DNA from: Lentisphaerae bacterium GWF2_49_21
GTDB lineage: Bacteria; Verrucomicrobiota; Lentisphaeria; Victivallales; GWF2-50-93
Direction: 5' to 3'
NCBI GenBank assembly: GCA_001804805.1
Contig: MHBH01000082.1
Span: forward strand, 1-59,341
Length of the DNA stretch: 59,341 nt
The position numbers and the translations under genes are program-made. The stretch's first letter is position 1. Each line of letters begins with the position of its first letter. The notes beneath the pieces were generated by a model. The model was not told where the DNA came from. It did not search any database and saw only the letters and a program-made list of their open reading frames with translations. Below, piece after piece: positions 24,328 to 32,491 of this stretch.

Positions 24328-24377
24328 GCAGGCTTTCCAGCCTGCTTCTTATTCTAAAGTACGGGCTGGAAAGCCCG
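24328..24377. repeat. Interspersed palindromes (family B)
   Basis: GCAGGCTTTCCAGCCTGC and CGGGCTGGAAAGCCCG lie in tandem between the two oxidoreductase genes. They match the hairpins after hisB. Confidence 0.6.
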
Positions 24378-24379
24378 AC

Positions 24380-25450
24380 CTACTTCAATTTTCTTCCGTC
24401 GCGTCCGCCATCTTTGCCCGAGTAGGGCTGTCCCGGATCCCAGTTTACCGAGGCAGGGATCTTGAATTTCTCGAACGGGAATGTGACCATGCATTTGTTC
24501 TTGCCGGAGACATAGGCCGCCTCGCAGATTTCCAGTGCGGTCAGCGAGCTCTCGGGAACTGCATAGCTGATCTTGCCGGTTTCAATCATCCGTACCATGT
24601 TCTCGAGGTGCGCACGATGTCCTTTTACGGGGAATTCCTCCGGTTTTATGGTCTTCCCTTCAGGAAATTCCCTGTTGAATATATAATATGAATCCTCCCA
24701 GCCGTAGAATTCGATTACCCCGAGCATTCCCACTATCCGGAACAGGGTTCCATGGCCTTTCGTGTTCACAGTCACATAGTCACCGGTATTCATGACGACA
24801 CGGATGCCGCTCCTTGTTTCTGCATAGGTGGCAGCATGTGTTTCAACCTGCATGCCATCGCGGAATGTCCGTGTGCCTGCGTCTATGCTCGCCATGACAT
24901 ATTTGAAGGGTTCGTTGTTCAGCAGATTTACTGTCCAATTCAGCCAGTGTATTCCGGCGTTGATGATGTCCCATTTGTCGTTTTCAATTTCGATGAGCTT
25001 GAGTTCACCGATATCGCCCCTGCAGACGCGCTCGATTACCTCGGTTGGCACTTTTTTGACAAGCATACCGTGTGGAACCGCCATGGGAATTCCTTTCTTC
25101 CTGACGGCTTCCAGGATTGCCCTGCCGGAGGCGGCCGTATGCCCGAGCGGTTTCTCAACCAGTATTCCCTTGAGGGGCAGTTTGAGGGCATCCATTGTAA
25201 TCGGCTCATGGCTCGGGGGATATGTGCTGACGCATACTACATCCGTCGGGCATTTTGCAAACATCTCCTTATGATCGGTGAATGTCCTGATGCCGGTATA
25301 TTTCTGTTCCAGTTCCTTGCAAGTTTCCGGCCTGATGTCAGTAGCGGCCTTGAGTTCGAACATCGGGGAATCCTTTATTCCGTCCATGCTCAGCCTGCCA
25401 CCGACACCTCCGCCGACTACGCTTAAAGTAAATTTTTTTCCGTTCTGCAT
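24380..25450 (-). CDS. Gfo/Idh/MocA family oxidoreductase
   Basis: A 356-residue NAD(P)-dependent sugar or inositol dehydrogenase by family. It shows LSVVGGGVGGRLSMDGI (Rossmann start), LVEKPLGHTAASG with the catalytic EKP, and NAGIHWLNWTVNLL with the active-site His. AAAAGGAGTTTT directly precedes the ATG. It follows the GntR/LacI repressor by 74 bases and precedes the atypical paralogue, forming a likely three-gene unit for catabolism of one sugar. Confidence 0.93.
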   Translation of the reverse strand: MQNGKKFTLSVVGGGVGGRLSMDGIKDSPMFELKAATDIRPETCKELEQKYTGIRTFTDHKEMFAKCPTDVVCVSTYPPSHEPITMDALKLPLKGILVEKPLGHTAASGRAILEAVRKKGIPMAVPHGMLVKKVPTEVIERVCRGDIGELKLIEIENDKWDIINAGIHWLNWTVNLLNNEPFKYVMASIDAGTRTFRDGMQVETHAATYAETRSGIRVVMNTGDYVTVNTKGHGTLFRIVGMLGVIEFYGWEDSYYIFNREFPEGKTIKPEEFPVKGHRAHLENMVRMIETGKISYAVPESSLTALEICEAAYVSGKNKCMVTFPFEKFKIPASVNWDPGQPYSGKDGGRDGRKLK

Positions 25451-25524
25451 AAAACTCCTTTTCCTATATTATAATGTCAATGCACATTTAAACTGTTTTT
25501 GCGATTTAAACCGTAGAAAAAAAT

Positions 25525-26532
25525 TTAACAACTGCTCCTCAGGAGCAGTTTCATATCCAGTTCCTCCCTGAGGCTCATGTCCGTCCGCCCGTTGATGATG
25601 CCTGTCAGCATTTCCACAGCCCTTTCACCCATTTCAAACCTCGGATATCTAAGCGTGCTCAAAGGAACCTCGAAATTTTCGGCGTCGGGTATGTCGTCGA
25701 ATCCGAGAAGTTTGACATCCTGTGGGACACGAAGCCCGGCTTTCTTCAATGCCTGATAAACTCCCATGGCCCTCATGTCGTCGGCGCACATCACGGCTTC
25801 AGGCCGGATATTTCCCTTGAGAAGGCGGGCCATCGCCTGTTCACCCTCATCCGAGCCATAGGAACATTCCGAGATCATTCCCTGGATGAACTGGATATTG
25901 TTATCAAGGAGAGCCTTCTTGTATCCTTCCAGGCGCAGCCGCTGGCTGGTGCTGGAGAAGGGGCCTCCGACATAAGCGATTCTCGAGCATCCCCGTCTGA
26001 TCAGATGGGATACGCCTGCTGAAATCCCTTCATCGACCTTGCATCTGACCGAGGGCAGGGCGGATGGTTCATGGCAGTTCACCAGTACGCAGGGAAGGTT
26101 TTCCGGAAGCTTCTCAAGCTGTTCCTCCTCCTCTCCTATTTTTATGACTCCCTGGAGAGGAGGATTGGCAAGTTTAAGTATCTCATCGGCGGATTCACAG
26201 AGATCAACTGCGGTCCTGTTTCCTGCCGCAGAGAGAATCCCCTTCAATATGTCAAGGGGTACGAACCATGAATTCGGATTTGCGGAACGCATCATTGATC
26301 CAACCTGGAAAAGGACGAAGACATGTTTGGGCCGGGAACCGAGATAGAAGACGCCCTTGCCCCATTTTCGCTCAAGGAGCCCCTCAGAGACCAGTTCGGA
26401 GACTACTCTTCCTATCGTGGCCCGGCTGACGCCGTATTTTTCAGCGAGCTGCCGTTCTGACGGGATGCATTGTCCCACGATGAAATTTTGCTTCAGAAGC
26501 ATCTTCTTGAAATGTTCGGATCTTGATTTCAT
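25525..26532 (-). CDS. GntR/LacI chimeric transcriptional repressor (AraR-like)
   Basis: A 335-residue regulator. An N-terminal GntR winged helix (IVGQCIPSERQLAEKYGVSRATIGRVVSELVSEGLLERKWGKGVF, about 17-62) is joined to a LacI-type sugar-binding domain (about 68-335), including AVMCADDMRAMGVYQALKKAGLRVPQDVKLLGFDDIP. This is the architecture of the arabinose repressor AraR. A palindromic operator and a ribosome-site hairpin lie just upstream. It probably controls itself and the two oxidoreductases. Confidence 0.92.
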   Translation of the reverse strand: MKSRSEHFKKMLLKQNFIVGQCIPSERQLAEKYGVSRATIGRVVSELVSEGLLERKWGKGVFYLGSRPKHVFVLFQVGSMMRSANPNSWFVPLDILKGILSAAGNRTAVDLCESADEILKLANPPLQGVIKIGEEEEQLEKLPENLPCVLVNCHEPSALPSVRCKVDEGISAGVSHLIRRGCSRIAYVGGPFSSTSQRLRLEGYKKALLDNNIQFIQGMISECSYGSDEGEQAMARLLKGNIRPEAVMCADDMRAMGVYQALKKAGLRVPQDVKLLGFDDIPDAENFEVPLSTLRYPRFEMGERAVEMLTGIINGRTDMSLREELDMKLLLRSSC

Positions 26533-26533
26533 T

Positions 26534-26551
26534 ATAAAAAATTCCTTTTAT
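26534..26551 (-). promoter_or_regulatory. Hairpin around the ribosome binding site of the AraR-like gene
   Basis: Six-base arms ATAAAA and TTTTAT surround AATTCC; on the minus strand this puts the AGGA of the ribosome site at the loop. It is comparable with 3985 and 7833. Confidence 0.45.
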
Positions 26552-26564
26552 ACAACGTTTGTAT
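26550..26564. promoter_or_regulatory. Candidate operator of the AraR-like repressor
   Basis: ATACAA-CGT-TTGTAT is a perfect palindrome 18 bases upstream of the start codon. It resembles the core of the AraR operator (TTGTACGTACAA). Confidence 0.55.
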
Positions 26565-26777
26565 TCTTATAATGGTGATAAGCCGTAATCCCATATCTGT
26601 TGTAGCCGGTCGGGTTGTATTCGTCTATAATTTTAGGATATGTATTATTCATATAATCTTTATTGATAAGCTATTCTAATTGCCTAACTGGTCAGTCCAG
26701 TTTCCAGTTAAATTAACACAGGCATCCATTATGTCAAGTGCTGTGGGAAAATATTTATTGGAAAGATTAAAACATGA

Positions 26778-27665
26778 CTACGGGTTTGGATATTTCAGCC
26801 CCTTTATGGGAGAAACCTCCACGTGTATCTTTTTTTCCGTATGTTCGCCGGCAATGCCGCCTTCCTTGACGCTCCTGTCGTAGAAGCCATCAAAATCATC
26901 ATCGATTTTATAATAGACAAATCCATCCGCTCCGCCTGGATTGTCTTCCATGCTCTCATAGTCCACTCTTCCATCGTTGTTCCTGTCCTCATAAAGGATG
27001 TTCCCAATCTTCAGCTTGCCGACTCTTTTCGGAATCGTCTTTTGTTCGACAGGTTTTGCAGGCTCTTTTTTCAAATTATCCTTGGGCTTCTCCTGTCCTG
27101 CAGGTTTTTCTTTGAGCCTGAAGCCGTTCAGGACAAGCTGCAGGATCGGATGAGGCCACATTTCATTTCCGCTCAGTCCGGCTTCAAGAGGAAGAATGGT
27201 CACCGCTTCCGGCTCCTTTTTGTCCGGAACTGTCATTGTGGCATCAAGGTAGACAGTCTTCTTGAGCTTGTTTACAATTGCAAGCATCATCATGACATCC
27301 CCCTTCTCGTCGAGTTCCTGCTTGAAGGTGAATTCAATGTCGGCCTTTGCCATCTCCTTCTGGTAGTCGATCCGGGATATCTCATCTTTCTGTATGGAGA
27401 TATTTATGCCAAAGGATTCCCCCGGGAAGATATAGACATTGTTATCGGCCACATATGGCGTCTTTTCGATTTTCTGCTCATAAGTCCGCCCCTTGTCCAG
27501 CTTCAGTTTCAAGATGAACGGTGCACGGAAGACGGCTTTGCCGTCCTTTTCCACGGCGATGGCGGTTTTATCAGGGTGTCTGTTGTCGGTCTTCTGTTCC
27601 TGTGAATACATGGATGATGTGAATATGAAGGGAAATATGGCAAGGATGAACAAGTATTCTCTCAT
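26778..27665 (-). CDS. Secreted protein with calcium-binding-like loops, unknown function
   Basis: A 295-residue protein with a signal peptide (MREYLFILAIFPFIFTSSMYSQ). A beta-rich middle (about 45-180) is followed by a lysine/proline/glutamate-rich linker (LKEKPAGQEKPKDNLKKEPAKPVEQK). An acidic C-terminal part contains two EF-hand or dockerin-like loops, DRNNDGRVDYE and DDDFDGFYD. No enzyme family was recognised. It follows the repressor on the same strand after 245 bases but is upstream in the direction of transcription, so it is a separate unit. Confidence 0.75.
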   Translation of the reverse strand: MREYLFILAIFPFIFTSSMYSQEQKTDNRHPDKTAIAVEKDGKAVFRAPFILKLKLDKGRTYEQKIEKTPYVADNNVYIFPGESFGINISIQKDEISRIDYQKEMAKADIEFTFKQELDEKGDVMMMLAIVNKLKKTVYLDATMTVPDKKEPEAVTILPLEAGLSGNEMWPHPILQLVLNGFRLKEKPAGQEKPKDNLKKEPAKPVEQKTIPKRVGKLKIGNILYEDRNNDGRVDYESMEDNPGGADGFVYYKIDDDFDGFYDRSVKEGGIAGEHTEKKIHVEVSPIKGLKYPNP

Positions 27666-27699
27666 GAATCCCCGGTGATTTGAATTAAATTCTCCGATC

Positions 27700-27737
27700 G
27701 TAAATATTTACTGAAGTATCCTTCAGTGAATGTTTAC
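27700..27737. terminator. Imperfect long hairpin upstream of the secreted-protein gene
   Basis: GTAAATATTTACTGAAG and CTTCAGTGAATGTTTAC pair imperfectly around TATC. It shares its outer arms with the hairpin at 23193. It stands 10 bases before the stop of the AraC gene read on the minus strand. Confidence 0.45.
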
Positions 27738-27746
27738 TATACGTTA

Positions 27747-28613
27747 TCATCCAGTATTTACCATTTTGATTTTCCGCAAGGAGGAAGGCTGTATGCCGGT
27801 GAATCGCTTGAAGGTTGTCGCGAAATGCTGTGACGACGAGAAATTGTAGCGCAAGGAAACATCTCCCACGTTTCCTTTATCGGATTCGAGGAACTCCCTG
27901 GCCTTGGCAATCTTAAGGCGCAGGAAATATTCAGCCGGCGGCATTCCCGTCTCCTGTCTGAACCTTGCCTTGAACCTTGATACTGAAAATCCCATGAACT
28001 CCGCCATTTCCGGGACGTTTATCTTCGATTCGACCTTTTCGTTCATGAACTGGATGATTTTATTGAGGTTCCTGTCCTCGACGCGCTTGGGTTTCCCGCC
28101 GCATCTGGAGATCTCGATTATGAGCGAAACAAGCAGGTTCCCCATGGTGATCTTCCTCGATGGAGTGTCCGGCATTGGAAGCTGGGCGTAAATCCTCTCG
28201 AAAAGCTCATGAACCGCGGGTGACGCATGAAAACATTTCTCCTTTATCATGGAAAGCATTGAATAAAGATCCGCGCTGAAATGAGGGTGAAGTCCGAGAA
28301 AGGGCCTGTTTTTCTTCGGAGCCATCAGGTGCAGCCAGAAAAGACTTCCTTTCTCCTGAGGCTGCTTCCCGGTGCTGTGCGGTTCGTCCGGCCTGGTGAT
28401 GAAAAGATCGCCGCCCTTGAGAAGATAGTCGCGCCCGAGCGCCCTGTAGTTCTGCCTGCCCTCCACAAGGTAGCAAATCTCAAAATCGCTGTGAGTATGT
28501 ATGTGCAGCGGTTCGATCGCCTTGTCGAACCTGTATGCTCCGAACAACGGCACCTCCGGAAATCCATAATCTGTGAGATTGTGGAACTCCTTGTAATACC
28601 TGCGTCTTTCCAT
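27747..28613 (-). CDS. AraC family transcriptional regulator (pair 2)
   Basis: A 288-residue regulator if it starts at MERRRYYKEF (28613); an upstream ATG at 28703 gives 318. The shorter form fits the family, and the extension covers a long inverted repeat. The N-terminal cupin (LHIHTHSDFEICYLVEG) binds a small effector. The C-terminal double HTH is INVPEMAEFMGFSVSRFKARFRQETGMPPAEY and VGDVSLRYNFSSSQHFATTFKRFTGIQPSSLR. It is divergent from the second UroD-like gene. Confidence 0.9.
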   Translation of the reverse strand: MERRRYYKEFHNLTDYGFPEVPLFGAYRFDKAIEPLHIHTHSDFEICYLVEGRQNYRALGRDYLLKGGDLFITRPDEPHSTGKQPQEKGSLFWLHLMAPKKNRPFLGLHPHFSADLYSMLSMIKEKCFHASPAVHELFERIYAQLPMPDTPSRKITMGNLLVSLIIEISRCGGKPKRVEDRNLNKIIQFMNEKVESKINVPEMAEFMGFSVSRFKARFRQETGMPPAEYFLRLKIAKAREFLESDKGNVGDVSLRYNFSSSQHFATTFKRFTGIQPSSLRKIKMVNTG

Positions 28614-28645
28614 TCTCTCTTTTGCCTTTATTGATTTCCCCGGAT

Positions 28646-28737
28646 ATAAAGAATCTCCTTGAAAAGGCCGGCTGACATGTGGATCTGCGCAAATATCCGG
28701 CATTGCGCCATGGAATGGACAACCGGAGATTCTTTAT
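28646..28737. promoter_or_regulatory. Widely spaced inverted repeat between AraC and UroD genes (pair 2)
   Basis: ATAAAGAATCTCC (28646-28658) and GGAGATTCTTTAT (28725-28737) are perfect 13-base inverted copies. Nested between them are CCGGATAT (28640-28647) and ATATCCGG (28693-28700). The spacing would suit two AraC-type half-sites joined by a DNA loop. Confidence 0.5.
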
Positions 28738-28833
28738 GTACATAATTATACTGCATATATTATTGAACGCAAGATATTATTGTTGATATATTTTTAGCAT
28801 GTAACATGCAAAAAATATATAAGGAGAATGCTT

Positions 28834-29790
28834 ATGAATGACAGGATGAGATCGATGTTGATGCAGAAGCCTGAATACATACCGGTTGCGATTGGAATTC
28901 TTCCCTCGGCCTGGATGTTGCACCGCGAAAAGCTCGATGCAATTGTAAAAAGGCATCCGGCGATTTTCGGTAAACAGGACGGAGAGAGGGATTACGACAA
29001 GGTCTGGAGCGCGACATACATGGCGGGCGCCCATACCGACGCCTGGGGATGTGTCTGGGAAAACGTACATAATGGACGCGAGGCGATTGTGACCAGGCAT
29101 CCTGTGCCAACCCGCGAGGACGTAAGGAAACTCAAGGCTCCTGGCAAGGATGTTGGACTGCCTCATGGCTTCATGTATCTTCGTCTTGCAGATCTCAGGG
29201 GATTCGAGGAGGTCATGATAGATTTTGCAGAAGAACCCCCGGAACTCCAGATGCTCATCGACACTGTCCTGGAATACAATCTCCGCCAGCGCGACATCTG
29301 GCTGAAAAACCATAAGGGGAAAGGGGAGATGTTCTATGTCGGTGATGATCTTGGGATGCAGCATTCACTGGCGATGGGCCCGGAGAAATGGAGGAAATAC
29401 ATGAAACCCTGCTTCATGCAGATATACCAGCCTGTGAGACAGGCCGGACATTATGTCTACATGCACACGGACGGGATGATCTACGAGATAATCCCCGATC
29501 TGATCGAATGTGGAGTCAACGTGATAAATCCGCAGTTCCGCGCGAACGGACTCGACAACCTCGTGAGAGCCTGCAAGGAGAAGGTATGTGTCGATCTGGA
29601 TCTCGACAGGCAGATGATACCCTTCTGCAAGCCATCCGACATTGATGCGCATGTGAAGGAGGCGGTCAAGGCCCTTGGAAGTCCGGAAGGCGGACTCTGG
29701 CTCAAAGGAGAGGTCGACGACGGCGTTCCTCTTGAAAACGTTGAAGCCCTATGCGATGCGCTTGAGAGATACAGGGGATATTACAGGTAA
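28834..29790 (+). CDS. UroD/MtaA-like family protein lacking the zinc cysteine (pair 2)
   Basis: A 318-residue member of the same UroD-like family as 7855 and 35138. It has FYVGDDLGMQHSLAMGPEKWRKYMKP and YMHTDGMIYEIIPDLIECGVNVINPQ. Where the others have HSCG it has HTDG, so the Cys ligand of MtaA-type zinc sites is gone. The ATG at 28834 is preferred because AAGGAGA is seven bases upstream; the ATG at 28828 is too close. It is divergent from the AraC gene of pair 2. The reaction is unknown. Confidence 0.85.
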   Translation: MNDRMRSMLMQKPEYIPVAIGILPSAWMLHREKLDAIVKRHPAIFGKQDGERDYDKVWSATYMAGAHTDAWGCVWENVHNGREAIVTRHPVPTREDVRKLKAPGKDVGLPHGFMYLRLADLRGFEEVMIDFAEEPPELQMLIDTVLEYNLRQRDIWLKNHKGKGEMFYVGDDLGMQHSLAMGPEKWRKYMKPCFMQIYQPVRQAGHYVYMHTDGMIYEIIPDLIECGVNVINPQFRANGLDNLVRACKEKVCVDLDLDRQMIPFCKPSDIDAHVKEAVKALGSPEGGLWLKGEVDDGVPLENVEALCDALERYRGYYR

Positions 29791-29818
29791 TGACAAGGAG
29801 GAACTTGTCCACAGTGCA

Positions 29819-29936
29819 AATTCGAAATCCGAAGCACGAAAAACGAAACAGATTCAAAGTTTAAAAATTTCAAGCATTTGAAATTTTTGTCTTATTGTTT
29901 CGAATTTCGATATTCGAGTTTTGGATTTCAGAATTC
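29819..29936. repeat. AT-rich inverted interspersed repeat, partly coding
   Basis: The stretches AATTCGAAATCCGAA and TTGTTTCGAATTTCG face each other around the hairpin AAAAATTTCAA / TTGAAATTTTT (29863-29888). The right half encodes the last 22 or so residues (EIQNSNIEIRNN...) of the gene ending at 29870, which look like a read-through of a non-coding repeat. Confidence 0.55.
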
Positions 29937-32461
29937 AAGGACAAAAAGACGTGAAAATTCTCGGTTAGATACTTTATACCCTTTATATATTCGTCTATCT
30001 GCTCCCTGGTGCCGCAGATGCTGACAGCACCTGCGGTTTTTCCATCTTCAGTCGGCATCGACATGTTGCCCAGGGAGATGAATCCGTTGAAATGCAGTTC
30101 CGAGATCGGGCAGATGAACATTTCCGCGTCCTTCAGTATTGTCAGTCCGGCCGTTCCTACAAATTCCCCAAGGGTTTTCGGCATAAGATACCTGAGCAAA
30201 TGATAGAACATGGGGTGGACAATCGCATAGAGCTCGAACAATTCATAGCTCTCGCTTTTTCCCAGCCTTGTCGCAAATACTCGCTGGTTGAACTCCCTCT
30301 GGTATTTCAGGAATCCTTCCAACGGGGCTTTTTTATTGAAGAACTTCCTGGGGAGAATGAAAATGAAGCTGATGCTCCGATCCTTGGGATTGTCCATTAT
30401 CAGGGAAGTGTCCACAGGGAAAATGAACTTCTTGTCACGGAAATATTCCTGCTGTGCAAGACCCCATATTATCATGCTTGACACAGTTGCGGGCCCTCCC
30501 ATCTCCACATAATACTTGTCGTTGAGATATTTTCTGAACTTGAGGAACCGTTCAAAGGATATATAGATTTTTGCCCGGTAGATGTCGTTCCCGCAGAAAA
30601 GCATTTCCGTCTTGACCCCGCCTCCTGAGAGGGAGGGATATATTACAGTACCGACTTCGCCCCATTCCTTCTTGAGGTTCTGGAGCATCTCCTGCATGGG
30701 TATCCCATCGACGGGGACGTGATGATACTGGCACCAAAGGTCCGCCTCGGAATAATCGGATGTGAACCTGCAGACCATGTTGAGAAGGCCGAAACCGGGA
30801 TGGCTGCATGTCCTCATGTCGGGCGTGGACATCCTGCTATGGATAAACTTCCCCTCATCCCTGTCCAAAGTCTGGAACTGTATGAAGGATGCGTTCATCA
30901 GCCTTCTGATAATGTGCCTAAGATCCTGATGCCCCTTGAAGGACAGTCCTTTGACTTTCCGGGCCCAGCGTCTCAGCTTCTTGTATATGACCCATGAGCG
31001 CTTCTGTTCGCCTACGTTTCTTGTCTCGTTGTATGAGATGATCAATTTCGAAAGGACGTTCTCCATGGTATCGTTTCCTATGAGGGGGGATGCCTTGTAG
31101 TTACTGTCGAAATATGGAACAAGCTTGAGCAGATTTCCTTCACCGCTGAATTCCGCCTCGACAATGTCCGTGAAGAATGATCTCTTCCTTCCGGTCATGA
31201 AGAAACCCCAGCTGATCGTCCAGCGGCAATCCGGATTTTCACGGATGAAGTCTGCAAGCCTGTCGATCAGGATCTTCTTGGCCAGCCCGATTTCCGCAGG
31301 AATGGTTTTCCCGCCGAGATAATTCATCCTGAAGCTTGCCAGGATGAATTTTGAATGTTCCTTGCGGAGAAATATTCCCGTGACTTTGCGCCATCCATTT
31401 ATTTTTGCCTTGAAACCGATTTTTTTCAGGAGTTGCAGGAACTTTATCAGCATGATTATCAGGAAGGCGCCGAAGCTCCATCTGTCAATGAGCCGTCTCA
31501 TCTTCATTTTTCTGAGGGGAGTTCCCGGTGTCTTTCCAGTTTTAGGCTGGATTATTCCACTTTTATCCTTCTTGTCCTTCTTTCCGGCTTCCATCTGCTG
31601 GACAGGACCGTGTATCATCCCGGTCTCAAGCCTCTCTCCAAGGAAATTCGCCAGTATTTCTGCAGTTTCGAAGGGCATTTCCTCCTGGGGAGAATGTCCG
31701 CAGTTGTAGATGATCTTGAGTTCGGAGTTATCCAGATCGGACTTGAGTTTCAAGGCGTCTATGAGATCGATGATGGAGTCCTCGTTCCCCCAGACAATCA
31801 GAGTCGGAATGGAGATCTGCCTGACCTTCTCGTGGAAGGATCTTATATTGGCTATTGCGATCTGATTGGCGGAGGCATACAGGCATTCCTTTGCCTTCTC
31901 CTGCCGGAGGATGCCGCTGTATTCCCTGATGGCTTCGTCATCGATCTTCTTCTGGTCGAAGAATGCCTGTTTCATCACGATCGAAACAAGCAGTTCCTCG
32001 TCCGCCATCTTGACTATCCTGTTGTCAGGAGAAGCGGCAGTGATGTCATCTATAAAATCCGGCAGCTTGTCGAAGATTCCAGCACTGTCCACCAGTACAA
32101 GCCTGGATATCTTCGACTTCATATTATCATTGAATAGTGCGAGCAGGCTGATTGCACCGCCCATTGAATGTCCGACAAGTACGATATTCTCCAGGCCCAG
32201 AAGTGTGATGAATCCGGATACGATCTGCGCCTGGTCGAAAGGAGAGAGTTTGTCGTCGCACTTTTTCTCGGAATGCCCGTACCCCTTCAGATCAATGGTA
32301 ATGAACCTGAACTTGCGGGGCATGTACCCTATCATTTTCATCCAGGTATAGGAAGACGAGGCGAATCCGTGGATGAACAGGATCGGACGTCCATCTCCGC
32401 TGTCGGTATATGCTATCGAAATACCGTTTATGATTATATGCTTGTAGTCGATTGAATTCAT
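29870..32461 (-). CDS. Alpha/beta-hydrolase fused to an HHxxxDG acyltransferase-like domain
   Basis: An 863-residue two-domain protein. Residues 1-275 form an alpha/beta-hydrolase with nucleophile elbow GHSMGG (S99), acid D228 (WGNEDSI) and H256 (CGHSPQEE). After a charged linker (about 280-325), with a hydrophobic stretch at 330-347, residues 370-840 include YHHVPVDGIP (H580, H581, D585). This is the HHxxxDG motif of condensation and wax-ester/diacylglycerol acyltransferase families. No signal peptide is visible. The last 22 residues come from an interspersed repeat. The gene lies 30 bases after an LCAT-like lipoprotein gene, suggesting a joint role in acyl-lipid turnover or transfer. Confidence 0.8.
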   Translation of the reverse strand: MNSIDYKHIIINGISIAYTDSGDGRPILFIHGFASSSYTWMKMIGYMPRKFRFITIDLKGYGHSEKKCDDKLSPFDQAQIVSGFITLLGLENIVLVGHSMGGAISLLALFNDNMKSKISRLVLVDSAGIFDKLPDFIDDITAASPDNRIVKMADEELLVSIVMKQAFFDQKKIDDEAIREYSGILRQEKAKECLYASANQIAIANIRSFHEKVRQISIPTLIVWGNEDSIIDLIDALKLKSDLDNSELKIIYNCGHSPQEEMPFETAEILANFLGERLETGMIHGPVQQMEAGKKDKKDKSGIIQPKTGKTPGTPLRKMKMRRLIDRWSFGAFLIIMLIKFLQLLKKIGFKAKINGWRKVTGIFLRKEHSKFILASFRMNYLGGKTIPAEIGLAKKILIDRLADFIRENPDCRWTISWGFFMTGRKRSFFTDIVEAEFSGEGNLLKLVPYFDSNYKASPLIGNDTMENVLSKLIISYNETRNVGEQKRSWVIYKKLRRWARKVKGLSFKGHQDLRHIIRRLMNASFIQFQTLDRDEGKFIHSRMSTPDMRTCSHPGFGLLNMVCRFTSDYSEADLWCQYHHVPVDGIPMQEMLQNLKKEWGEVGTVIYPSLSGGGVKTEMLFCGNDIYRAKIYISFERFLKFRKYLNDKYYVEMGGPATVSSMIIWGLAQQEYFRDKKFIFPVDTSLIMDNPKDRSISFIFILPRKFFNKKAPLEGFLKYQREFNQRVFATRLGKSESYELFELYAIVHPMFYHLLRYLMPKTLGEFVGTAGLTILKDAEMFICPISELHFNGFISLGNMSMPTEDGKTAGAVSICGTREQIDEYIKGIKYLTENFHVFLSLNSEIQNSNIEIRNNKTKISNA

Positions 32462-32491
32462 GTATATCAGAACATATGCCCCATCCTGCTT

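Noticed and set aside
26823-27605. 260-codon plus-strand frame
   Set aside because: Antisense to the secreted protein at 26778-27665, which has a signal peptide and acidic calcium-type loops.
31355-32137. 260-codon plus-strand frame
   Set aside because: Antisense to the alpha/beta-hydrolase domain of the 863-residue protein; no family features.
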